Source: Alphaproteobacteria bacterium (lineage in GTDB: Bacteria; Pseudomonadota; Alphaproteobacteria; Micropepsales; Micropepsaceae). From it: 64,000 nucleotides of DNA. The position numbers and the translations under genes were made by a program. Below are positions 7,910-15,698 of this stretch, in pieces. Positions within the stretch are counted from its first letter, which is position 1, and each line of letters opens with the position of its first letter. The notes below the pieces were generated by a model. That model had not been told where the DNA came from. It saw only the letters and a program-made list of their open reading frames with translations, and made no database searches. The stretch covers positions 1-64,000 of the forward strand of contig JAFBAL010000041.1 of NCBI GenBank assembly GCA_019247845.1, given 5' to 3'.

Positions 7910-8876
7910 GGCGCGCGACTTTCTGGTCGATGGCGCCGAAGATCGAGGCGCCTTGCGCGTCCAGCATCTCGATGCGGATGCGGTCGCCGAACCTCATGAA
8001 CGGCGTGACCGGCTTGCCTCCGGCAATGGTCTCGAGCGTGCGCTTCTCGGCCAGGCAGGCCGAGCCGACGTCGCCGTCCTTGTTCGACACGGTGCCCGAT
8101 CCCACGATGGAGCCTGCCCCCAGCGCACGCGTCTTGGCCGCATGCGCGATCAGCTCGGCGAAGGAGAAGGTCATGTCGGTGCCGGCATCGGGATGGCCGA
8201 ACGGCGCGCCGTTATAGGTGACGGCGAGCGGCAGGTGCAGCTTGGCATCGCGCCACGCGTCGCCCAGCTCGTCGGGCGTGACCGCGACGGGCGAGAAGGC
8301 GGACGCGGGCTTGGATTGGAAGAAGCCGAAATTCTTGGCAAGCTCCGCCGGGATCAGGTTGCGCAGGCTGACGTCGTTCACCAGCATCAAGAGCCTGATA
8401 TGGCCGCCCGCTTCGTCCTTGCCGCAGCCGTAGGGAACGTCGCCGGTGACGACCGCGACCTCGCCCTCGAAATCGATGCCCCAGGCCTCGTCGGCCGCGA
8501 CGATGTCGTCGCAGGGCCCGATGAACGAATCCGAGCCGCCCTGATACATCAGCGGATCGGTCCAGAACGACGGCGGCATCTCGGCGCCGCGCGCTTTGCG
8601 CACCAGCTCGACATGGGTGACATAGGCCGAGCCGTCGGCCCATTGATAGGCGCGCGGCAGCGGCGAGGCGCAGGCCTTGGGATCGAAAGGCCGTGCCTCG
8701 ATGCTTCCCCGGTTGAGCGCGCGATAGACCGGCCCGAGCTCGGCTTCCGCCGCTTCCCAGTCGTCGAGCGCGGCTTGCAGCGTCGGCCAGGCATTGTTGA
8801 GGGTGCAGGTCTTCAGATCGCGGCTGACGACGACGAGCTTGCCGTCGCGGCCGCCCTTCAAGGATGCGAGTTTCAT
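7902..8876 (-). CDS. fahA: Fumarylacetoacetate hydrolase
   Basis: A 324-aa FAH-family hydrolase that splits fumarylacetoacetate into fumarate and acetoacetate, the last step of the pathway. Start ATG at 8876 (MKLASLKGGRDGKLVVVSRD), forming an ATGA overlap with the stop of the sulfotransferase-like gene. FAH-domain features include MYQGGSDSFIGP, the metal-binding acidic pair in GIDFEGEVAVVTGDVP, and SFAELIAHAA...LGAGSIVGSGTVSNKD, which is the family signature near the C-terminus. It is shorter than eukaryotic FAH (about 420 aa) but matches the bacterial two-domain type used with MaiA. Confidence 0.9.
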   Translation of the reverse strand: MKLASLKGGRDGKLVVVSRDLKTCTLNNAWPTLQAALDDWEAAEAELGPVYRALNRGSIEARPFDPKACASPLPRAYQWADGSAYVTHVELVRKARGAEMPPSFWTDPLMYQGGSDSFIGPCDDIVAADEAWGIDFEGEVAVVTGDVPYGCGKDEAGGHIRLLMLVNDVSLRNLIPAELAKNFGFFQSKPASAFSPVAVTPDELGDAWRDAKLHLPLAVTYNGAPFGHPDAGTDMTFSFAELIAHAAKTRALGAGSIVGSGTVSNKDGDVGSACLAEKRTLETIAGGKPVTPFMRFGDRIRIEMLDAQGASIFGAIDQKVARHG

Positions 8877-9952
8877 TTCAAATCGGCCTTGTCGGAAACG
8901 ATGAGCGGGTTGGGCAGGGACAATGCGTCGCGCGGGTCGGCGAACAGCGCATGGGTCGCTTCCACGATCCGGTCGAGCTCTTTGCTCATCTCGGGATCGA
9001 GATCGCGACCCGCCGCCAGCCCCGCTTCGGGCGTGAAAGGCTCGTCGCCGTATTTCGAGTGGCGATGGAGGTAGACGTCGTCCCGGATCGCGGGGCTCTC
9101 GCTCGCCTCGCCCGGCAGCTCCAGGAACCGCCAGATGCGGGCGATCGTCTCGCGCGGATTCGACAGGAAGGTGCGGCTGTCGAGCGAGGCGGCGCGGTCG
9201 CCGAGGCGCTTCAGGTCCCTGGAGAACCGCGCGACCTGCAATTGCCATGTCAGGCCCGCGATCTCCAGATCGGTCAGGCCGGCCACCGCGCCCGGCGTCC
9301 AGCGCTGCGCCGTCTCGTCGTCGCCCCGGATCTCGTTGAACAGGCCGCGCACGAAACGCCGGCGGTTCTCGCCATAGCGCATGCAGGCCAGCAGGAAGCT
9401 GCGGCAGTCGCTGGCGAGGAAAAGCATCTTGCCGTCGGTCTTGGCCGCCGCGTCCGCCACCAGATAGTTCGACGCTGGCGCCGGCTTCAGCGTGACCGCC
9501 GCGCCATCGGCCCGGGGCCGGCTCAACAGGCGAAAGACCGCGTCCGAAAGCCAGGATATGTCGCCGCGATGCGTCCTGTCGGCGCGGCGGCGCATCTGCG
9601 CCACCCGGGCGAGGATCTGCGGCTCGAAGAGAGAGCGGTTGCGGCCCGCCACGTCGAGTGCCGCCGCGATCGCCGTCGAGCAGCAATAGGCCGAATGCCA
9701 GATGAAGTTGATGCGCGGCCGGGCGGAATCGTCCGCGACGAACCTGAAGGCGGCGGAAGCGGAAAGGCATCGCTGCGCGAGCAGCGTCTTGTTGCCTGCG
9801 CCGACGTCGAGGAGGTCGTGCCATCCCGGCCCGCCGGCGCCCACATCGGCGAAGCGGATCGCGCCCGTCTGCTCGTCGAGATCGATCGGGAACCAGCGCG
9901 GCTCGCCGATGATGGCGGCCGCGTCCGGATCGAGTTGCCGGTGCTGCCTCAT
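8873..9952 (-). CDS. Sulfotransferase-like protein embedded in the homogentisate operon
   Basis: A 359-aa protein of unknown role. The segment PRINFIWHSAYCCSTAIAAALD resembles the 5'-phosphosulfate loop of P-loop sulfotransferases (family pattern FIFHTAFCCSTLLARAL, from memory). VTLKPAPASNYL and a C-terminal RTFLSNPRETIARIWRFLELPGE would be the 3'-phosphate-binding and cap regions. Two starts are possible. The ATG at 9952 (MRQHRQLDP) is chosen because codons upstream of it are atypical. An ATG at 10057 would give an ATGA overlap with hmgA but adds a basic 35-residue leader. Its stop overlaps the fah start, so translation is coupled. It has no place in the standard tyrosine pathway. Confidence 0.65.
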   Translation of the reverse strand: MRQHRQLDPDAAAIIGEPRWFPIDLDEQTGAIRFADVGAGGPGWHDLLDVGAGNKTLLAQRCLSASAAFRFVADDSARPRINFIWHSAYCCSTAIAAALDVAGRNRSLFEPQILARVAQMRRRADRTHRGDISWLSDAVFRLLSRPRADGAAVTLKPAPASNYLVADAAAKTDGKMLFLASDCRSFLLACMRYGENRRRFVRGLFNEIRGDDETAQRWTPGAVAGLTDLEIAGLTWQLQVARFSRDLKRLGDRAASLDSRTFLSNPRETIARIWRFLELPGEASESPAIRDDVYLHRHSKYGDEPFTPEAGLAAGRDLDPEMSKELDRIVEATHALFADPRDALSLPNPLIVSDKADLK

Positions 9953-10053
9953 CCGCCATTTGTAGCGGAGCGAGGACGGCGCCCGTTGCCGCAAATGTTT
10001 GAAACTTTGTCGGCGATGAGGGCTTGCGAGACACGTGGATACCGATCGCCGCA

Positions 10054-11187
10054 TCATTTGATCGTCCAGCTCTCGGCATAGCTGGGGACTTCGGTCGCGA
10101 CCGCCGCGGGGGCGATGTCCAGCGGATCGCGCGCGTCGATCATCACCGCGACCTCGTCGGTCATGGTCTTGGCCGCTTTGGCGCCCGCGGCGAAGGCCTT
10201 GGGATGCGGGCCGTGCGTGAAGCCGTTGGGATGCCACGTCACCATGCCGGGATGGATGTTGTCGCGGCTGAAGAACTCGCCCTGGTGATAGAAGATGACT
10301 TCGTCATAGTCGTCGTTGGAGTGGTAGAACGGCACCTTCAAGGCGCCGGGATCGCTTTCGATCGGGCGCGGCACGAAGGTGCAGACCACGAAGCGGTCGG
10401 CGACGAAGGTCGAATGCACCGACGGCGGGATATGATAGCGATGGCTCATCACCGGGCGGATGTCGCGCCAGTTGAGCTTGAGCGCGGTCAGGTTGCCCTT
10501 CCAGCCCACCGCGTCGAGCGGCGACTGCGGATAGGTGATGGTCGAGATCTCGCCGCGCCGCTTGACGCGCACGCTCCATTCGCGCGTCTCGTTCGCCTGC
10601 GCCTCGAAGGCGTCGTCGAGCCTGGGCGTCTCGAGCGCCGCCGGATCGAACAGCGCATGCGGGCCCAGGATTCCGCGCTCGGGCAGCTTGTAGGCGCCGT
10701 TGGTGGATTCGACGACGAGCGCGATCGTCGGCGTCTTCGGCGAAAGCCGCCACATCGTGCCGCGCGGCAACAGCACATAGTCGCCCTCGCGGTAGGTCAT
10801 GTGGCCGAAGTCGCAGAACAGATCGCCGTCGCCCGCGTGGATGAAGAGCAGCACGTCGCCGTCGGCGTTGCGCGCCAGATGCGGCATGGCTTCGGGAAGC
10901 TTCCAGATGCCCAGCTTGCACGAAGCATTGGACAGCAGCATCACCTGCTTGAACGGCTCGTTGGCGGCTTCCGCCGCTTCCTTCGCGTCGAAGGCGCGCG
11001 GGCGCAGCGGCCCCTCGAACTTCACCCAGCCCGTCGGCGGGCGGCGATGGTAGATATGCGACGCCGGCCCGAAGAAGCCGTCGCGCCCGATCTCGCGCTC
11101 GAAGGTGCCCTCCGGCAGGTCGGCATGGGCTTGGCGCGAGGTCTTGCCCTCGACGCGCGGGAACTCGATCCAGTTCTTCGCGCTCAT
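10054..11187 (-). CDS. hmgA: Homogentisate 1,2-dioxygenase
   Basis: A 377-aa non-heme iron ring-cleaving dioxygenase that converts homogentisate to 4-maleylacetoacetate. It is shorter than the usual roughly 430-aa enzymes and belongs to the compact bacterial branch. Cupin features: the start SAKNWIEFPRVEG, HIYHRRPPTGW, GDYVLLPRGTMWRL, then the iron-site regions FYHSNDDYDEVIFYHQGEF (His followed by Glu) and HPNGFTHGPHP. The spacing between His and Glu looks one residue different from the human H335/E341 pair, so ligand assignment needs an alignment. Its 5' end overlaps the hpd stop by 4 bp (ATGA). The position between hpd and fah/maiA supports the function. Confidence 0.87.
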   Translation of the reverse strand: MSAKNWIEFPRVEGKTSRQAHADLPEGTFEREIGRDGFFGPASHIYHRRPPTGWVKFEGPLRPRAFDAKEAAEAANEPFKQVMLLSNASCKLGIWKLPEAMPHLARNADGDVLLFIHAGDGDLFCDFGHMTYREGDYVLLPRGTMWRLSPKTPTIALVVESTNGAYKLPERGILGPHALFDPAALETPRLDDAFEAQANETREWSVRVKRRGEISTITYPQSPLDAVGWKGNLTALKLNWRDIRPVMSHRYHIPPSVHSTFVADRFVVCTFVPRPIESDPGALKVPFYHSNDDYDEVIFYHQGEFFSRDNIHPGMVTWHPNGFTHGPHPKAFAAGAKAAKTMTDEVAVMIDARDPLDIAPAAVATEVPSYAESWTIK

Positions 11188-12260
11188 GCACCAAGGCCCT
11201 TCGTGTCGTCCTTCAAGACGCCGCGGCGGATCTGGTCGAGCTCGATGCTCTCGAACAGCGCCTTGAAGTTGCCTTCGCCGAAGCCCTGGTTGCCCTTCCT
11301 CTGGATGATCTCGAAGAAGATCGGGCCGATGGCGTTCCTGGTGAAGATCTGCAGCAGCAGGTCGTCGCGCTCGCCGTCCATCAGGATGCGGTCGCGTCTC
11401 AGCCGCGGCACGTCCTCGCCATGGCCCTTGATGCGGTTGTCGAGGCGCTCGTAATAGGTCTCGGGCGTGTCCTGGAAGTCGACGCCTTGGGTGCGCAGCG
11501 TCTCCACGGAATGGTAGATGTCCGACGACGCCATGGCGATGTGCTGGATGCCTTCGCCTTTGTACTCTTCCAGATATTCGTGGATCTGCGACTTGTCGTC
11601 GGAGCTCTCGTTGATCGGTATGCGGATGTTGCCGTCGGGGCTCGTCATCGCGCGGCTCTTGAGGCCCGTTAGCTTGCCCTCGATGTCGAAGTAACGGATT
11701 TCCTTGAAGTTGAAGAGCTTCTCATAGAAACCCGCCCACTGGTCCATGTTGCCGCGGAAGACGTTGTGGGTGACGTGGTCGACATAGGTGAGCCCCGCGC
11801 CGTCATGCGCGAAGCCCTTGGACGGATCGGTCGGCACGAAGTCGACGTCGTAGATCGAGCGCTCGCCGTAACGGTCGACCAGATAGATCGCGCTGCCGCC
11901 GATGCCCTCGATGGCGGGGATGCTGAGCTCCATCGGGCCGACCTGGTTCGCGAACGGCTTGGCGCCGAGCTCGACCAGCTTGCGATAGGCGAAGGGCGCA
12001 TCCTTGACGCGGAACGCCATGGCGCAGGCGCTGGGGCCGTGAGCAGTTGCGAAGCGCGCGCCATGGCTTCCCGGCTCGGCATTGACGACGAAGTTCGCGT
12101 CGCCCTGGCGATAGAGCGTCACGTCCTTGGAGCGGTGACGGCCCACGGCGCGGAAGCCCATGCGCTCGAAGAAGTCGTGCAGCTTGTTCACGTCGGGCGC
12201 GGTGTATTCGACGAACTCGAAGCCGTCGGTGCCGATCGGATTGTCCCACAGGTCGGTCAT
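11184..12260 (-). CDS. hpd: 4-hydroxyphenylpyruvate dioxygenase
   Basis: A 358-aa Fe(II) enzyme that converts 4-hydroxyphenylpyruvate to homogentisate. It has two vicinal-oxygen-chelate domains. The iron ligands are the His in TYVDHVTHNVF, the His in GEGIQHIAMAS, and the Glu in GPIFFEIIQRKGNQGFGEGN; the last stretch is an HPPD hallmark. First gene of the operon hpd-hmgA-x-fah-maiA-marR, which covers every step from 4-hydroxyphenylpyruvate to fumarate plus acetoacetate. The 150-bp upstream gap contains an 18-bp palindrome centred about 38 bp before the start codon. Confidence 0.95.
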   Translation of the reverse strand: MTDLWDNPIGTDGFEFVEYTAPDVNKLHDFFERMGFRAVGRHRSKDVTLYRQGDANFVVNAEPGSHGARFATAHGPSACAMAFRVKDAPFAYRKLVELGAKPFANQVGPMELSIPAIEGIGGSAIYLVDRYGERSIYDVDFVPTDPSKGFAHDGAGLTYVDHVTHNVFRGNMDQWAGFYEKLFNFKEIRYFDIEGKLTGLKSRAMTSPDGNIRIPINESSDDKSQIHEYLEEYKGEGIQHIAMASSDIYHSVETLRTQGVDFQDTPETYYERLDNRIKGHGEDVPRLRRDRILMDGERDDLLLQIFTRNAIGPIFFEIIQRKGNQGFGEGNFKALFESIELDQIRRGVLKDDTKGLGA

Positions 12261-12289
12261 GGCGTTCTCTTTTTTGGCGGATACGAAAG

Positions 12290-12307
12290 TAGTTTCATCT
12301 GAAACTA
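12290..12307. promoter_or_regulatory. 18-bp perfect palindrome, candidate MarR operator for hpd operon
   Basis: TAGTTTCA-TC-TGAAACTA: two perfect 8-bp arms with a 2-bp centre, 30 bp upstream of the hpd start. AT-rich dyads of about 16-20 bp are the usual targets of MarR dimers, and the operon ends with a MarR gene. Regulation is inferred. Confidence 0.6.
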
Positions 12308-12410
12308 TCTTGCGGTCAAGCGAACCCTGAGGGGGCCGCGCGCGTTATTCACAAAAGAGAATCCGGAAAAGACGAGCCGGAACCTGAAGAAGAAGAGAAG
12401 GAGAACTTCC

Positions 12411-12725
12411 ATGCGTTTCGCGATCCTGGCCGCCGCCCTCGCGGTGAGCGCGCCGGCTTTGGCCGATCCCGCCGATTACACCGCGCCGGACCGTCAGGCA
12501 TCATACGCTGCGGGCAGCGACCTGATCGACACGCCGGGCGCGCATCCGCAGCTCGACGCCTGCGAGCGGCTGATGGAACGCGCCTTCTATCTGCCGGATC
12601 CGGGCAGCCTGGAGCGCGCGATGGACGCGCGACACGAGATGGAGCTGGCGCGCGACGCCTTCCATGAAGGCAACGAATTCGCCTGCAAGCGCCACGCGAT
12701 CCACGCGCTGGAGGATCGTACCTGA
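12411..12725 (+). CDS. Small secreted protein of unknown function
   Basis: A 104-aa protein with a clear signal peptide (MRFAILAAALAVSAPALA) and a strong ribosome site (AAGGAGAA, 6-7 bases before ATG). The mature part has two cysteines (DACERLM and EFACKRH) that could form one disulfide. It ends in an amphipathic helical stretch (ERAMDARHEMELARDAF). It is followed directly by a terminator, so it is monocistronic. No family recognised. Confidence 0.75.
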   Translation: MRFAILAAALAVSAPALADPADYTAPDRQASYAAGSDLIDTPGAHPQLDACERLMERAFYLPDPGSLERAMDARHEMELARDAFHEGNEFACKRHAIHALEDRT

Positions 12726-12751
12726 GGCTGGCAAGACCGCAGACCGGAACT

Positions 12752-12777
12752 CACGGCGGCCCCCAGTGACCGCCGTG
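12752..12777 (+). terminator. Rho-independent terminator after the small secreted protein gene
   Basis: CACGGCGG (12752-12759) pairs perfectly with CCGCCGTG (12770-12777), loop of 10 nt, followed by TTTCTCT on the plus strand. It lies 27 bp after the stop of the gene ending at 12725. Confidence 0.7.
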
Positions 12778-12795
12778 TTTCTCTGCCAGGAGTTT

Positions 12796-13713
12796 CTACA
12801 GGCTGTAGCTGGTGACGAACTTCAGCGCGACGGGCGCGATCAATTGATTGCCGTTGACGGTCTGCGCCACCGGCACCTCGACGTCGGTGTAGAAGCGCCA
12901 GGTGCCGAAATCGACCTTCAGTCCCGGCGAGATCAACAACCGCGTGTAACCGGTATTCGCCGGATCGCCGATGCCGCCGTCGCGGCCGCGCCATGACACG
13001 ATGGCCTGCAGCACCGGCGCCGCCGTCGCGGTGCCGAGCATCCAGCCGCCGTCATAGGACACGCCCGTCGCCGCGTTGAACTCGTCGCCCGGCGTGTAGT
13101 CGTGCTGGGTGGCGATCACGTGCTGCCAGATGCCCTGGCCGTAATAGCCCCATTTGCCGTCCTCGGTCAGGTTGCCGGAGTGGTAGGCACCGAGCAGGAG
13201 ATCGGTGCTGCCCGAGCTCACCTGCAGGTCGGGATCGAAGCCGGCGAACGTGGAATCGCCGGTCGGGAGCTTCACGCCCACGGTGATGCCGGTCGACATG
13301 TCGTCCGACAGCCCCGACCAGTTGACCATCAGGCGCACGTCGCCGAGCGCGGTGTGGTCGGTCTCTTCCGGCGAGCCGCTGTCGGTCGACAGCACGCCGC
13401 GATGGGTCACCGGCACTTCGAGCATCGCGCCCCAGTCGTTGTCGAACATGTATTGCGCGCCGACCAGCATGAAGTCCGAGCGGATCTTCTTGTCGTCGTT
13501 GTTGGCGCCGGGCGCGGCGCTGCCGCCGTGCCAGTTGGTCGTCTGGTTGAGGAAGTCGTATTCCATGAACAGCGTCGCGCCCGGCCCGTTGGGGAGCAGC
13601 GACGAGGTGCCGACGTCGAAGATCGCGCAGCCGCAGGCGCAGGCGGAGGCCGCGCCGGGAAGTGCTGCGATGGCCAGCGCCATCAGCGCCGGCTTCGTGG
13701 GAAGCTTTGTCAT
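12796..13713 (-). CDS. Outer-membrane beta-barrel-like protein with N-terminal CxCxC cluster
   Basis: A 305-aa protein, start ATG at 13713 (MTKLPTKPALMALAIAAL). The signal peptide ends around PGAASA. It is followed at once by ACACGCAIFDVGTSS, a Cys-rich mature N-terminus. The rest alternates short hydrophobic and polar stretches with many Gly, Asp and aromatics (LFMEYDFLNQTTNW, DVRLMVNWSGLS, ITVGVKLPTGDST, TWRFYTDVEVPVAQ), as in transporter-type outer-membrane barrels. It is downstream of the Met/His-rich DUF2946 gene on the same strand, 43 bp away. Involvement in copper or another soft metal is a guess from the cysteines and the neighbour. Confidence 0.65.
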   Translation of the reverse strand: MTKLPTKPALMALAIAALPGAASACACGCAIFDVGTSSLLPNGPGATLFMEYDFLNQTTNWHGGSAAPGANNDDKKIRSDFMLVGAQYMFDNDWGAMLEVPVTHRGVLSTDSGSPEETDHTALGDVRLMVNWSGLSDDMSTGITVGVKLPTGDSTFAGFDPDLQVSSGSTDLLLGAYHSGNLTEDGKWGYYGQGIWQHVIATQHDYTPGDEFNAATGVSYDGGWMLGTATAAPVLQAIVSWRGRDGGIGDPANTGYTRLLISPGLKVDFGTWRFYTDVEVPVAQTVNGNQLIAPVALKFVTSYSL

Positions 13714-13756
13714 TGCGGTCTCTCGAAGAATGAAGAAGCCTAGGGGCGAAAAAGGC

Positions 13757-14149
13757 TCAGGCGAGAGACGGCGGCGCGCGCGCGGCGTTGGGACGATAGG
13801 GCGATACGCCAACGAAGCGGACGGACGCGGTCGCATAGGCAGCGTCGCGCCATGCGGGCGCCGAAACGTCGGCAGCGCAAAGGGGCGACGCGAGCGACAC
13901 GTGTCCGACCGCCGCGCAGGCGCAATAGGTGCTCTTGGCATGATCCGGCGCCGGCTGCCGATCGTGCTTGGCCGCGTCAGGCATCGCCATATGGGGCATC
14001 GCCATATGGTCCATGCCGGGGCAGAGCATGATCGGCGAGGCGTGGTTCTCGGCCGCGCCGCTCGGCATCCAGCCCGCGGGCAGCAGCGCGCGCAGGAGCA
14101 TCGCCACCAAAGCGAGATGCACGGCCGCCTTGTTGAGAACCCCTCGCAT
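13757..14149 (-). CDS. DUF2946-family protein, Met/His/Cys-rich
   Basis: A 130-aa protein. The hydrophobic N-terminus LNKAAVHLALVAMLLRALLPAGWMPS is the family hallmark. It is followed by a Met/His-rich loop (LCPGMDHMAMPHMAMPDAAKHD) and a Cys pair (YCACAA). Start ATG at 14149 is preceded by GAGAA. An alternative ATG at 14203 would overlap the fucosidase stop (ATGA) and add 18 residues. Family members are usually short membrane-associated proteins found beside copper-related or TonB-receptor genes. The Met/His content fits metal binding, but no function is established. Confidence 0.7.
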   Translation of the reverse strand: MRGVLNKAAVHLALVAMLLRALLPAGWMPSGAAENHASPIMLCPGMDHMAMPHMAMPDAAKHDRQPAPDHAKSTYCACAAVGHVSLASPLCAADVSAPAWRDAAYATASVRFVGVSPYRPNAARAPPSLA

Positions 14150-14199
14150 TTGCAAGTTCTCGCGCGGAAGGACCGTCGCCGTCAATTGCGTGCACGGAC

Positions 14200-15648
14200 T
14201 CATGCCAGCTCCAGCCGGAAGACGTGCACGGGCGAGGGCGCCGGCGCCTCGACGGGGGACAGCAATATCCCGTTGGAAAGCTTGGTGAACTGGACCTCCT
14301 TGCCCGTCGCCAGCGCCACGGCGCGCTTGATCTGCGGCAAATCCACGCCTTCGAGCAGGAACTGGCGCGTGTCCGGCAAGCCCAGCAGGTGGGCGTAGAG
14401 CATGCCCGGCCTGGCGGTATAGCGCACCGCGACGCCGTCGCCGGTGACGCCTTCCGCGCGCCTCCAGGGCCGCGTGCCGTGGATGCCTTCGCCGTTCGCG
14501 GCCAGCCACGCGCCGAAGCCCGCGAGGCGGTCCAGCTGCGCTTGCGGGATCTGCGCATCGGTGCCGCGCGGGCCCACGTTCAAAAGCAGGTTGCCGTTCT
14601 TCGACACCGTGTCGACGAAGCTCCGGACCAGGGCCTCGACCGAGAGGAAATCGGCCTCGGTGTCGCGCGCGTTGTAGCCGAACGAGAAGCTCATGCCGCG
14701 CGTGGCCTCCCACTTCTTGGTCTGCGCGGTGGAGAAGGTCGTGTATTCCGGCGTGCGGAAGTCGCAATGCGGCGGCAGTTGCGGCATGACGCCCGCGACC
14801 GGGTTTCGCTTCAGGTACCGCTTGGCGAAGAAATCGAAGATCGCCTGCACCACGGGCCTGCGCAGAAGCGCGCCGATCAGGCTCGCCGGCACCCAGCGGT
14901 CGTTCACCACCGCGTCCGGCACGGTGTTGTAGTAGCACGCGAAGAGATCCAGCTCGGGCTGCCTCGGCGCCGGCCACGCGATGTCGTTCCACACCACGCT
15001 CGGCCGGTAGCGCGCGATCAGCTCGCGCACCTGCGCGTCGGCATAGGCGGGATAGTCGCCCGCCGGCACCGAGCCGATGAAGTTGCCCAGCGTGCGCAGC
15101 GGTGTGGGATTGAACGACCAGTCGATGCCGCCCGAGTAATAGACGCCGAAGCGCATGCCCTTGGCGCGCACCGCCTCCGCCATCTCGCCCACCAGGTCGC
15201 GCTTGGCTGTCCAGCCGGACCGGTGCGGGTTGGCGACTTTGCTCGGCCACAGGCAATAGCCGTCGTGATGCTTTGTCACCAGCACCACGTAGCGCGCGCC
15301 GGCCGCGGCGAAGGCCTCGGCCCATTCCGCGGGGCGCCAGCTTTCCAGACCCTTCTCGAAATGGCTGCGGAAGTCGGCATAGGGCGCGCCGTGCCAGACC
15401 TCCTGGTGATGCCTGGCGCTCTCGCTCTCGGGCACCTTGATCGCGTTGCAGTACCACTCGGTATAGGGCGTCTCGGCGACGGCGGTGTCGTAACGCGTCG
15501 CGAATACCTCGGCGATGGTGCCGTAGCGCGAGGCGAAGCCCGGCACGGAGTACAGGCCCCAATGGATGAAAATGCCGAACTTGGCGTCCTCGTACCAATC
15601 GGGCACGGGATGGGCGTTCAGCGACTTGAGTGTCGGTTGGTATGTCAT
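14200..15648 (-). CDS. Alpha-L-fucosidase (glycoside hydrolase family 29)
   Basis: A 482-aa retaining alpha-L-fucosidase that removes terminal fucose from plant or animal glycans. GH29 features: VPDWYEDAKFGIFIHWGLYSVP near the N-terminus, YVVLVTKHHDGYCLWPSK, GVYYSGGIDWSF, and the nucleophile Asp in PSVVWNDIAWP. Also SKNGNLLLNVGPRGTD and a C-terminal beta-sandwich. There is no signal peptide, so it would act in the cytosol on imported oligosaccharides unless exported by another route. It heads a minus-strand run with the DUF2946 and beta-barrel genes, but a shared function is not obvious. Confidence 0.92.
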   Translation of the reverse strand: MTYQPTLKSLNAHPVPDWYEDAKFGIFIHWGLYSVPGFASRYGTIAEVFATRYDTAVAETPYTEWYCNAIKVPESESARHHQEVWHGAPYADFRSHFEKGLESWRPAEWAEAFAAAGARYVVLVTKHHDGYCLWPSKVANPHRSGWTAKRDLVGEMAEAVRAKGMRFGVYYSGGIDWSFNPTPLRTLGNFIGSVPAGDYPAYADAQVRELIARYRPSVVWNDIAWPAPRQPELDLFACYYNTVPDAVVNDRWVPASLIGALLRRPVVQAIFDFFAKRYLKRNPVAGVMPQLPPHCDFRTPEYTTFSTAQTKKWEATRGMSFSFGYNARDTEADFLSVEALVRSFVDTVSKNGNLLLNVGPRGTDAQIPQAQLDRLAGFGAWLAANGEGIHGTRPWRRAEGVTGDGVAVRYTARPGMLYAHLLGLPDTRQFLLEGVDLPQIKRAVALATGKEVQFTKLSNGILLSPVEAPAPSPVHVFRLELA

Positions 15649-15698
15649 GGCAGCCCCCGCGGCCTGCCATTATGGGAAATCTACCTTAGATAGTCCAC

